Assembly (NCBI GenBank): GCA_026129465.1 | Contig: JAHCIA010000001.1 | Coordinates: 567,964-631,963 of the forward strand | Direction: 5' to 3' | Source of the DNA: Flavobacteriales bacterium | Lineage (GTDB): Bacteria > Bacteroidota > Bacteroidia > Flavobacteriales_F > PHOS-HE28 | DNA: 64,000 nt | In this document: piece by piece, positions 25,545 to 33,454 of the stretch | Numbering within the stretch: the first letter of the stretch is position 1 | Layout: every line of letters starts with the position of its first letter | Program-made: the position numbers and the translations under genes | The notes under the pieces: generated by a model | Database searches by the model: none | What the model was told of the DNA's origin: nothing | The model's input: the letters and a program-made list of their open reading frames with translations, nothing else

Positions 25545-26843
25545 TCAATTGTTGAGCAACCAGAACGTGAGGATCCCGCCGAAGTAGCCCAACGCTGCAG
25601 GCAATGCTACCCGGCGCAGGTACCAGAGAAAGTCGATCCCCAGGATGCCCATGGCCGCCACGCCCGAAGCCGAGCCGATGATGAGGATGCTGCCACCGGT
25701 TCCAGCACAGAGCGCCAGCAGCGACCAGAATGGACTGTCCGGCGTGAACTGGGTCAGGGGATACATGCCCATGGCGGCCGCCACCAGTGGCACATTGTCC
25801 ACGATGGCGCTGAGTACGCCTATCACGGTGTTCACAGCATAGATATTGCCCAGGCGTTGGTCCAGGAAATGGGCCGTATCGGTAAGGTGACCGGCCACCT
25901 GCAGGCCCGATACCGCCGTAAGGATGCCGAAGAAGAAGAGCACGCTGGGCACATCGATCCGGCGCAGCACACTGGTCACCTTCAGGTGCCCGGAATCCGA
26001 TCCGATCTTGTTGCGGTGCAATAGTTCCGTAATGATCCACATGACCCCCAGGCCCAGCAGGATACCCATGTAGGGTGGGAGGTGTGTGATCGTCTTGAAG
26101 ACCGGCACACCCAACAATGCGACCAGGCCCATCACGAAGATCAGGACCTGCTCCCCACGCGGAACGGCCGAATGGATGCTCTTCCCCGTTTCCTCGGCCG
26201 GCCATTCGATGGTGCCTTTGAAGGTGAGCGTGTACCAGACCAAGGGCAGGAGCAGGCACACGACGCTTGGCACGAACAGGACCTTCATGATGCTGGGCGC
26301 GGTGACCTGGCCGCCGATCCAGAGCATGATGGTGGTGACATCGCCGATGGGACTCCAGGCCCCCCCGGCATTGGCCGCGATCACCACGATGCCGGCCAGG
26401 ACCCACAGGTCGTTCCGGTCCTTCACCAATTTGCGCAGCAGGGCGCACATCACGATCGTGGTGGTCATGTTGTCCAGGGCGGCACTGAGGAAGAAGGTGA
26501 TCGCGCCCACCACCCAGATGAGCATGGACTTTTTCCGGCCGGTGATACGGTCCGTGATCACGCGGAAGCCCTCGTGCGCATCCACCAGTTCCACAATGGT
26601 CATGGCGCCCATCAGGAAGAACAGGATGCTCGCGATCTCGCCCAGGTGTTCCAGCAGTTGGTGGTTGATGTGTTCCGCGCCCTGTGCTTCGGGAGCCAGC
26701 AGGGTTCCCTGACCCACCACGATCAGCACCCAGACCAACACACCGGTCACCAGGGCCGATGCCGCCTTGTTGATGTGCAACGGGTGCTCCAGGGCTATGG
26801 CGAGATAGCCGATCACGAAGACCAGGGCGATGAGCGCGTACAT
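25545..26843 (-). CDS. nhaD: NhaD-type Na+/H+ antiporter
   Basis: 432 residues, about 11-13 membrane segments, ion-transporter superfamily. Signatures include the family region FFLSAALDNMTTTIVMCALL, GIVVIAANAGGAWSPIGDVT, and near the end SAIVDNVPLVAAAMGMYPLT and GTGGSILIIGSASGVAAMGI, all typical of NhaD. It exports sodium in exchange for protons and confers tolerance to salt or alkaline pH. It diverges from the terC gene across a 200-base spacer. Confidence 0.92.
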   Translation of the reverse strand: MYALIALVFVIGYLAIALEHPLHINKAASALVTGVLVWVLIVVGQGTLLAPEAQGAEHINHQLLEHLGEIASILFFLMGAMTIVELVDAHEGFRVITDRITGRKKSMLIWVVGAITFFLSAALDNMTTTIVMCALLRKLVKDRNDLWVLAGIVVIAANAGGAWSPIGDVTTIMLWIGGQVTAPSIMKVLFVPSVVCLLLPLVWYTLTFKGTIEWPAEETGKSIHSAVPRGEQVLIFVMGLVALLGVPVFKTITHLPPYMGILLGLGVMWIITELLHRNKIGSDSGHLKVTSVLRRIDVPSVLFFFGILTAVSGLQVAGHLTDTAHFLDQRLGNIYAVNTVIGVLSAIVDNVPLVAAAMGMYPLTQFTPDSPFWSLLALCAGTGGSILIIGSASGVAAMGILGIDFLWYLRRVALPAALGYFGGILTFWLLNN

Positions 26844-27022
26844 GGGGGTGGGGGTGGAAACGGGTCAAATGTGCATATACGCCGGGCCGATGTCGTTCCC
26901 ATGCCATACCCCAGATGTGAGCATACGATCGTGGGTTCGCAGGCAGGTTGGTCCGGGGGGCCAAGGCACCACCGGCGCGCGGAATTCCCGCCAACCTCCG
27001 CGCAAAGGGTTGGGCACCGAAT

Positions 27023-27030
27023 TACGTTTG
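27023..27030 (+). promoter_or_regulatory. -7 promoter box (TACGTTTG) for terC
   Basis: TACGTTTG fits TAnnTTTG exactly and ends 13 bases before the terC ATG at 27044. No TTG at the usual -33 distance. Confidence 0.5.
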
Positions 27031-27043
27031 TGGTCCGATCCGC

Positions 27044-27802
27044 ATGCTGCACCACTTCGAGGCCATCCTGGCCGACCCCGTTGGCAGCTTATTGGTCATT
27101 GGGAACCTCATCCTTATTGAGAGCCTGTTGTCCGTGGACAACGCCGCCGTGCTGGCCACCATGGTCATGGACCTGCCATCGCAGCAGCGCAACAAGGCAC
27201 TGAAGTATGGCATCATCGGAGCCTACTTCTTCAGGGGTCTTTGCCTGCTCTTCGCCTCGATCCTGGTCCAGATCTGGTGGCTGAAGCCCTTGGGCGGCTT
27301 CTACCTGCTGCTGATCTTCTGGAACTGGTTGAAGGGGAAGCGCACGCCCACCAGGACCGATGACATCCTCGACAAGCGCAGCAACTGGTTCTACAGGAAG
27401 ACCTCGGGGCTGTTCGGCGTTTTCTGGGCCACGGTCCTGTTGGTGGAACTCATGGACCTGGCTTTTTCCATCGACAATGTCTTCGCGGCCGTGGCCTTCA
27501 CCGACAACATCATCCTCATCTGGGTGGGCGTGTTCATCGGCATTCTCACCATGCGCTTCGTGGCCCAGGGCTTCGTGCGCCTGATGAGCCGCTTCCCCTA
27601 CCTGGAAAGTGCGGCCTTCATCGTGCTGGCGATCCTGGGCATCAAACTCAGTCTGTCGATCATGGACAAGTTCCTGCCCGACCATGGGTTCACGGCCTTC
27701 TTGAACAGCCACCAATTGGACCTGATCGTTTCGCTTCTGACGATCGCGATCTTCATACTGCCCATCCCCATCGGGTGGATGATCGGACGGTTCCAAAGGT
27801 GA
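27044..27802 (+). CDS. TerC/Alx family integral membrane protein
   Basis: 252 residues from ATG 27044. TerC-family hallmarks: two repeats of a membrane motif with conserved Asp (ESLLSVDNAAVLATMV with Asp32, and VELMDLAFSIDNVFAAVAF), seven to eight predicted membrane segments, ending GWMIGRFQR. Family members export manganese or act in metal and tellurite resistance and membrane-protein metalation. The upstream 200 bases show no yybP-ykoY manganese riboswitch that I can recognise. Divergent neighbour is nhaD. Confidence 0.9.
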   Translation: MLHHFEAILADPVGSLLVIGNLILIESLLSVDNAAVLATMVMDLPSQQRNKALKYGIIGAYFFRGLCLLFASILVQIWWLKPLGGFYLLLIFWNWLKGKRTPTRTDDILDKRSNWFYRKTSGLFGVFWATVLLVELMDLAFSIDNVFAAVAFTDNIILIWVGVFIGILTMRFVAQGFVRLMSRFPYLESAAFIVLAILGIKLSLSIMDKFLPDHGFTAFLNSHQLDLIVSLLTIAIFILPIPIGWMIGRFQR

Positions 27803-27839
27803 ACCACCGGTGCGGACCCGGTTGGACGTTGGAGGCTGT

Positions 27840-30356
27840 TCAGTATGTTCCCATACCCGGTCCCGCAGGAACCCCTTGGTTCAGGTGCGCCTCCAGCGCC
27901 GCTTCGTTGGGTATGAGCACCCGCCGTGCCTTGCTGCCCTCGAAGGGGCCCAGCACACCGGCGGCTTCCAGTTGGTCCACGATGCGGCCGGCGCGGTTGT
28001 AGCCCAGCTTCAGCTTGCGCTGGATGAGACTGGTGCTGCCTTGCTGGGTCATCACCACCAGGCGGGCGGCATCCTCGAACATGCTGTCGCGGTCGCCATC
28101 GTCCAGGTCCACGCCCTCGCCCTCCTCGGTGGGCACCTCGGGCAGGATCAGCGCTTCGGGGTAGCCGCGCTGGTTGCCGATGAAGGCCGTGATCTCGTCC
28201 ACCTCCGGGGTGTCCACGAAGGCGCACTGGATGCGGATCAGGTCGTTGCCGGTGCTGAGCAGCATGTCGCCACGGCCGATGAGTTGTTCGGCGCCGCCGC
28301 TGTCCAGGATGGTGCGGCTGTCGATCTTGCTCGTTACCCGGAAGGCGATGCGCGCCGGGAAGTTGGCCTTGATGGTGCCGGTGATGATGTTGACACTGGG
28401 CCGCTGGGTGGCGATGATGAGGTGGATGCCGATGGCACGTGCCAGCTGGGCCAGACGGGCGATGGGCGTTTCCACCTCGCGGCCCGCGGTCATGATCAGG
28501 TCGGCGAACTCGTCCACCACCAGCACGATGTAGGGGAGGAAGCGATGGCCATTCTCAGGATTCAGGCGACGCTTGATGAACTTGGCGTTGTACTCCTTGA
28601 TGTTGCGCACCTGGGCATCCTTGAGCAGCTCGTAGCGCTCGTCCATCTCGATGCACAGGCTGTTGAGCGTGGCCACCACCTTCTTGGTGTCGGTGATGAT
28701 GGCCTCCTCGCTGCCGGGCAGCTTGGCCAGGAAGTACCGCTCGATCTTGTTGAAGAGGGTGAGTTCCACCTTCTTGGGATCCACCAGCACGAACTTGATC
28801 TGGCTGGGGTGCTTCTTGTACAGCAGGCTGACGAGGATCGCGTTCAGGCCCACCGACTTGCCCTGGCCCGTGGCACCGGCCATGAGCAGGTGGGGCATCT
28901 TGGCCAGGTCGGTCACGAAGGTCTCGTTGCTGATGGTCTTGCCCAGCACGATGGGCAGGTCGAAACCGCTGTTCTGGAACTTCTCGCTGGCCACCACGGC
29001 GCGCATGCCCACCACCTGCGGCTTGCTGTTGGGCACTTCGATGCCGATGGTTCCCTTGCCGGGGATGGGCGCGATGATGCGGATGCCGAGGGCGGCGAGG
29101 CTCAGCGCGATATCATCCTCCAGGTTCTTGATCTTGCTGATCCGCACACCGGCCTTGGGGATGATCTCATAGAGTGTCACCGTGGGACCGATCGTCGCTT
29201 TGATCTTGTCGATGCCGATGTTGTAGTGGCCCAGCGTTTCGACGATGCGGTCCTTGTTCAGCTCCAGTTCCTCCTTGGTCACCGTCACTTCACCGGTACC
29301 GTGTTCCACGAGCAGGTCCAGCGGCGGCGGCTCGTAGCTGCTCAGGTCCAGCGTGGGGTCGTACTCACCGAACTCCTGCAGCCTGGCGTCGATCTCATCC
29401 TCACTCAATAACGCTTCCGTGGGCTTGGCCACCTGCACGCTGAAACCCTCGTCTTCGCTGTCCTCGGCCATTGCAGGTCTTTCCTCCTCGGCGGCGACAG
29501 GGGATGCGGGTTCCAGTTCCAGGTCGAGGGTCTCCTCCTCGTCCCCGGCTTCCTCAACGTCCTCTTCTTCCGCTTCGCCCACGGTCTCGAATTCTTCCTC
29601 CGCCACGACCGGTGGCAGGGGTGTTTCGCGTTGACGTACCCCAGTGAAGCCTTGCGCATCGGTCTCGGCCTCCGGGGTGACCGGTTCCTCTTCCTTCGGT
29701 TGGCGGAGCTTGGCCATCCACTCACCCACAAAGGCGAAGCTGGGGTTGAAGGTGACCACCACGAAGACCGCCAGGGCGAAGGCGATGAGGGCACCGGTGC
29801 CGAAGCCACCGAGCATGCCGGTCAGGTGGTGGTTGATCGCATGTCCTATCCCGCCCCCGAGAAAGCCGTACTCGCCGCGGAAGGTGAAGCCCAGCAGCAC
29901 AGGCAGCCACAGCATGGCCATGGCCGTCCAGCCCAAGGTGCGGCGCGGGGGCAGCACCCAAGAACCGAGCAGGACGCGCACCCCGCCGAGGAAGCACCAC
30001 AGCGGCACGGCGAAGGCCGCGATGCCGAACCAGAGGTGGATGAAACGATGCGCGGTGAGCGCGCCCACTTTGCCGAGCCAGTTCTCCACGCGCACCTCGG
30101 GGCTGAAGATCTCCCGCCATGGCCGGGCCATCAGGTCCTGGTCCATGCGCCAGGTGAAGAGAAAGGAAACGAAGGCCACCAGCAGGTAGGCCGAGGCCAG
30201 CACCAGGAACATGCCCAACACCTTGTGGGTGCGCTCATCGGCCCAGAATGCCTTGAAGCGCGCCCAGGCACCTGCCTCGTTGCCTTGGCGTCGGGCGCGG
30301 GACTTCTTGGGAGCGTCCCCCTCACCACGTACTCGGTTGCTGTTCTCCCTGGCCAA
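27840..30356 (-). CDS. ftsK: DNA translocase FtsK/SpoIIIE
   Basis: About 838 residues. The N-terminal membrane domain has about four segments (VLGMFLVLASAYLLVAFVSF onward), then an acidic Glu-rich linker, then the alpha/beta motor with Walker A GATGQGKSVGLNAI and Walker B YIVLVVDEFADLI, and a C-terminal winged-helix gamma domain (LIQRKLKLGYNRAGRIVDQL). It pumps DNA at the septum during division. The frame is open to ATG 30437, but the TACTTTTG box at 30418-30425 lies downstream of that ATG, so it cannot be the start. No in-frame ATG or GTG is nearby; TTG 30356 is the best candidate. Confidence 0.92.
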   Translation of the reverse strand: MARENSNRVRGEGDAPKKSRARRQGNEAGAWARFKAFWADERTHKVLGMFLVLASAYLLVAFVSFLFTWRMDQDLMARPWREIFSPEVRVENWLGKVGALTAHRFIHLWFGIAAFAVPLWCFLGGVRVLLGSWVLPPRRTLGWTAMAMLWLPVLLGFTFRGEYGFLGGGIGHAINHHLTGMLGGFGTGALIAFALAVFVVVTFNPSFAFVGEWMAKLRQPKEEEPVTPEAETDAQGFTGVRQRETPLPPVVAEEEFETVGEAEEEDVEEAGDEEETLDLELEPASPVAAEEERPAMAEDSEDEGFSVQVAKPTEALLSEDEIDARLQEFGEYDPTLDLSSYEPPPLDLLVEHGTGEVTVTKEELELNKDRIVETLGHYNIGIDKIKATIGPTVTLYEIIPKAGVRISKIKNLEDDIALSLAALGIRIIAPIPGKGTIGIEVPNSKPQVVGMRAVVASEKFQNSGFDLPIVLGKTISNETFVTDLAKMPHLLMAGATGQGKSVGLNAILVSLLYKKHPSQIKFVLVDPKKVELTLFNKIERYFLAKLPGSEEAIITDTKKVVATLNSLCIEMDERYELLKDAQVRNIKEYNAKFIKRRLNPENGHRFLPYIVLVVDEFADLIMTAGREVETPIARLAQLARAIGIHLIIATQRPSVNIITGTIKANFPARIAFRVTSKIDSRTILDSGGAEQLIGRGDMLLSTGNDLIRIQCAFVDTPEVDEITAFIGNQRGYPEALILPEVPTEEGEGVDLDDGDRDSMFEDAARLVVMTQQGSTSLIQRKLKLGYNRAGRIVDQLEAAGVLGPFEGSKARRVLIPNEAALEAHLNQGVPAGPGMGTY

Positions 30357-30417
30357 GTGGTCTCGGTTGATGGTCGTTGGAAATACCAGCCCGTCACGCG
30401 CGGGCAGGCGATGCGAC

Positions 30418-30444
30418 CAAAAGTATCGGGGTGCCAAAAGGCAA
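30418..30444 (-). promoter_or_regulatory. Promoter of ftsK
   Basis: Minus strand: TTG (30444-30442), 16 bases, TACTTTTG (30425-30418), a full match to TAnnTTTG. It implies that translation of ftsK begins inside the longer frame, probably at TTG 30356. Confidence 0.65.
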
Positions 30445-30523
30445 CGTTCGGCGTATCCCCGCTATTATCAACGGACCGGTGTTGGAGGTCGCCGGGCCCG
30501 TCTGCGGGCAGACAAGCTTCCGG

Positions 30524-31237
30524 CTACATGGAGAAAGTCCCAAGCACCTCGGCCATCTCGTGATGGAGTACTTCGGGAGGCACCTGCTGGTGCTCGGTGC
30601 TGGGGGCGAATTTGGCTAGATCCACCTTGCCCGGCTTCACGCTGATGGCGGTAAGTCGCATCCGCAATCCGTAGTGCTGCACCTCGTAGCACAGCAGCAC
30701 GCCCGGCACTTCAGCGAAGGGGTTGAACCAGTTGGGTTCCTTCAGGTCGATCCTGTCCGTGTACCAGAGTTCGATCTCCGGGTGGTCGATGCGGTCGAAG
30801 ATGGCGATGGCGCGGCGGCAGGGGTAGCCCGCGATGCTGTCCAGGTCGTTGGTGTAGATGATCGTGGGCTTGCCGCTCTCGGCCACAAAAACGTCCAGGT
30901 CGCGTGCCTTCATGTCCGCAGCGATGCGCTTGCCCATCATGCTCATGCGGTAATCCACCGTGCGGTGCTCATCATCGGTGATCATCGCCGTGCGGAACAG
31001 GCCCATACCGGCGCTGAGCTCGGCCAATTGCCGGCCTTCCCGAAAGGTGAGCTGGCTGCGCTCCGGCAGCATGCCGGCCATGATGCCGTTGGGGTCGTAG
31101 TCGGGGAAGGTGAGCGCGTATTCGATCACGCCCTCGTCCAGCCGGTTGAAAAAGCCTGTGGAGCCGCAGCCGTGGAAGAGCATCAGCAGGGCCGGGACCA
31201 GGGTGAACGGAAGGGGGGTTGAGCGTGCCATGGGCAT
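30524..31237 (-). CDS. Putative lipoprotein of unknown function
   Basis: 237 residues. A signal with lipobox-like end LLMLFHGCGS (Cys24) predicts lipidation. The body has features of DUF4412-type proteins that monitor or handle secreted material (EYALTFPDYDPNG near the start, VDYRMSMMGKRIAA, IYTNDLDSIAGYPCRRAIAI), but the assignment is tentative. It stands between ftsK and the divergently transcribed arginase. ATG 31231 is an alternative start. Confidence 0.7.
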   Translation of the reverse strand: MPMARSTPLPFTLVPALLMLFHGCGSTGFFNRLDEGVIEYALTFPDYDPNGIMAGMLPERSQLTFREGRQLAELSAGMGLFRTAMITDDEHRTVDYRMSMMGKRIAADMKARDLDVFVAESGKPTIIYTNDLDSIAGYPCRRAIAIFDRIDHPEIELWYTDRIDLKEPNWFNPFAEVPGVLLCYEVQHYGLRMRLTAISVKPGKVDLAKFAPSTEHQQVPPEVLHHEMAEVLGTFSM

Positions 31238-31323
31238 GGTTGGTCGAAGGATAGGATACGTTCGTACGGCATGGCGGCGGGTTTCGTTGCACCCGTTCCA
31301 GAATGGGCCTCAACGGCCGGGTG

Positions 31324-31331
31324 TACCTTCG
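31324..31331 (+). promoter_or_regulatory. -7 promoter box (TACCTTCG) for arginase
   Basis: TACCTTCG ends 25 bases before ATG 31357, like the pdxH and ffh boxes. Confidence 0.45.
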
Positions 31332-31356
31332 CCCCGCCTCGAATGAGGCCCATCCC

Positions 31357-32295
31357 ATGGAAGTCAGATTGATCGAAGCCGCTTCGGAGATCGGGGCAGG
31401 CACCCGGGGCACCAGCATGGGCATGGCGGCCCTGCGCGTGGCCGCTTGGAAGCTGGGCAGCGAGTTGTTCGGCCATGCCGAGGAAAGCATCCTGCGCGAC
31501 GAGAACGACGTGCTTTACGAGGACGACCGTTCACCCAACGCCCATCACATCGACGGACTCATCCGCTTTGAAAGCGACCTGGCCTATGAGGTTTACAAGT
31601 ACCTGAGGAACGGGGTGTTCCCCATCGTGGTCGGAGGTGATCATTCCATCGCCATCGGCTCGGTCTCGGGCACCAAGATGGCCTACCCCAAGGAGCGCCT
31701 TGGCGTGGTGTGGGTGGATGCCCATGCCGACCTGCACAGCCCCTGGACCACGCCCAGCGGCAACGTCCACGGCATGCCCCTGGCGCTGCTCATGCACATC
31801 GAGAAAAAGGGCCGCAACAAGCCGCAGATCTATACCATGGCCACCTGGGACAGGCTGCGGAAGATCGGTGTGAACAGCCCCAAGCTGCAGCCGCGCGACC
31901 TGGTCTTCATCGCCTTGCGCGACTACGAACCCGAGGAGGAAGCCATCATCAAGGAGCATGGCATCAAGATCATCCCGGTGGAGGAAGTGCGGAAGAAGGG
32001 CGCCGCCGCCGCTGTCAAGGACACGCTGACACACCTGGCCGATTGCCAGCGCATCCATGTGAGTTTCGATGTGGACAGTCTGGACCCCACGATCTCCGTG
32101 GGCACCGGCACCCCGGTGAAGAACGGACTCTTCGTGGAGGAGGCCCGTGCGTTGCTTACCGGGCTGTGCAGCGATCCGCGTACGGCCACCCTCGATGTGG
32201 TGGAGATCAACCCCGCGCTGGACGACAAGAACGCCATGGCCGAGGCGGCGCTGAGTATCATGGAGCCGCTGTTCCCCATTCTGCGGGCGCGTTAA
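31357..32295 (+). CDS. rocF: Arginase
   Basis: 312 residues from ATG 31357, following the promoter box; the 18 extra upstream residues are not conserved-looking. Ureohydrolase metal motifs are intact: GGDHSIAIGS, VVWVDAHADLHSP (DAHAD), and SFDVDSLDPTISVGTGTPV (DxD with the conserved GTGTP). It hydrolyses arginine to ornithine and urea with a dinuclear Mn centre. Agmatinase is less likely given the active-site loop, although not excluded. First of an arginine-related trio with ctlX and argS on the same strand. Confidence 0.9.
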   Translation: MEVRLIEAASEIGAGTRGTSMGMAALRVAAWKLGSELFGHAEESILRDENDVLYEDDRSPNAHHIDGLIRFESDLAYEVYKYLRNGVFPIVVGGDHSIAIGSVSGTKMAYPKERLGVVWVDAHADLHSPWTTPSGNVHGMPLALLMHIEKKGRNKPQIYTMATWDRLRKIGVNSPKLQPRDLVFIALRDYEPEEEAIIKEHGIKIIPVEEVRKKGAAAAVKDTLTHLADCQRIHVSFDVDSLDPTISVGTGTPVKNGLFVEEARALLTGLCSDPRTATLDVVEINPALDDKNAMAEAALSIMEPLFPILRAR

Positions 32296-32318
32296 CGGAA
32301 CACGCCGTGTGACCATGT

Positions 32319-32438
32319 GCGCTTTGACCCATGTGCCCATTGACCCCACGGGATCGATCGGACCTGGCGCCAGGTGCACGTGCCGCAAAGGCGCTGTGTG
32401 CGGCGCACATGCGCGCATGAGCACATGACCCAAAGCGC
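32319..32438. repeat. Inverted repeat flanking the arginase-ctlX spacer (CATGTGCCC family)
   Basis: Left arm 32319-32340 and right arm 32417-32438 match as inverted repeats at 18 of 22 positions (GCGCTTTG, then CATGTGC). The right arm contains the ctlX start codon (32425). The arms share the CATGTGCCCAT word with the element inside argS at 34938-34978, so they look like members of one dispersed family. Confidence 0.65.
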
Positions 32439-33384
32439 CTCCTCCGTCATACTCGTTCGTCCCAAGGGCTTCGGTTACGACCCGGAGACCGCCACGAGCA
32501 ATGCCTTCCAGCGTCGTATGGATGATCTGGAGGTGAAGCGCCTCGCCGCGGAAGAATTCGATGCCTTGTTGGATGCCCTTCGCCGGATAGGGGTCGCGGC
32601 CACCGTGCTGGACCCTGTGGACCCTGGGGCGCCCAACGCGGTCTTCCCCAACAACTGGTTCAGCACGCACGCCGACGGCACAGTGGTGATCTATCCCATG
32701 CTCACGCCCTCACGCCGCCGCGAGCGCGATCCGGATCTCAAGGCCACCATGGGCCGTGAGGGTTTCCATGTGCTGCAGGTGATGGATCTGGCACAATGGG
32801 AGGACCAGGAGCTGATCCTGGAAGGCACCGGCAGCCTGGTGCTGGACCGCATCCACCGCCGCGCCTACGCCTGCCTGTCGCCGCGCACTTCCGAAGCCGC
32901 GCTCAACGCCTGGTGCGAGCAACTGGGCTACACGCCCGTGCCCTTCACCGCCACCATGGACGGCACCCTCACCGGCCAGGCCGTTTACCACACCAATGTG
33001 GTGATGAGCATCGGCACCGCCTTCGCCGTGGTCTGCTTCGAGGCCATGCCATACCCCGGTGAACGCAGCGAGGTGCTCCGCGAACTGCAAGGCACCGGGC
33101 GTCAGGTCATTCCCATCACACTGGAGCAGATGCATCGCTATGTGGGGAATATGCTGGAACTCAGTTCTGCGTTGTCGGTTGTCGGCCCTGCCTCTGCCGG
33201 ACAACCGACAACTGCCAACCACATACTACTGAGCCAGACCGCCTTCGAAGCCCTCACCACCGACCAACGCCAGGCCTTGCAAAGTCACGCACGCTTGGTG
33301 CCGGTTTCCATTCCCACTATCGAGGCGGTTGGTGGGGGTAGCGTGCGCTGCATGTTGGCGGAGAATTTCTTGTCCAGGGCATAG
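32425..33384 (+). CDS. ctlX: CtlX-like amidinotransferase/citrulline hydrolase
   Basis: 319 residues from ATG 32425. Pentein-fold guanidine-modifying family: VRPKGFGYDPETATSNAFQ, PNAVFPNNWFSTHADGTVVI (substrate Asp region), ILEGTGSLVLDR, the catalytic His in VYHTNVVMSIG, and the catalytic Cys in GGSVRCMLAEN near the end. It resembles citrulline-utilisation hydrolase CtlX. A palindromic element of 42 bases (33171-33212) sits in frame and encodes ALSVVGPASAGQPTTA at about residues 248-264, in a variable region between otherwise conserved segments. Next to arginase and argS, it suggests arginine catabolism. Confidence 0.88.
   Translation: MTQSASSVILVRPKGFGYDPETATSNAFQRRMDDLEVKRLAAEEFDALLDALRRIGVAATVLDPVDPGAPNAVFPNNWFSTHADGTVVIYPMLTPSRRRERDPDLKATMGREGFHVLQVMDLAQWEDQELILEGTGSLVLDRIHRRAYACLSPRTSEAALNAWCEQLGYTPVPFTATMDGTLTGQAVYHTNVVMSIGTAFAVVCFEAMPYPGERSEVLRELQGTGRQVIPITLEQMHRYVGNMLELSSALSVVGPASAGQPTTANHILLSQTAFEALTTDQRQALQSHARLVPVSIPTIEAVGGGSVRCMLAENFLSRA
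33171..33212. repeat. Palindromic element (GTTGTCG family) inserted in frame in ctlX
   Basis: GTTGTCGGTTGTC begins the left arm (33171) and GACAACCGACAAC ends the right arm (33212), 13 bases perfectly complementary, with a short spacer. The left arm is itself a tandem of the 7-mer GTTGTCG. A second copy with identical 13-base arms lies at 33391-33432. Confidence 0.85.
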
Positions 33385-33390
33385 TTGACC

Positions 33391-33432
33391 GTTGTCGGTT
33401 GTCCGACGGACCGACATCTGACAACCGACAAC
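33391..33432. repeat. Palindromic element (GTTGTCG family) between ctlX and argS
   Basis: GTTGTCGGTTGTC (33391-33403) and GACAACCGACAAC (33420-33432) are perfect inverted arms, identical to those inside ctlX, with a different 16-base loop. It lacks a following T-run, so it is unlikely to be a plain terminator. It ends 22 bases before the argS start. Confidence 0.85.
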
Positions 33433-33454
33433 TACTTCCTTTGCACCCCAAGCC

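Noticed and set aside
27810-29411. Long plus-strand frame across the ftsK region
   Set aside because: It is antisense to ftsK with a Leu/Gly/His-rich translation lacking any recognisable domain, typical of GC-rich shadow frames.
33391-33432. Hairpin between ctlX and argS as a terminator
   Set aside because: It has no following T-run and its arms are identical to an element inside ctlX, so it is a repeat, not a terminator.
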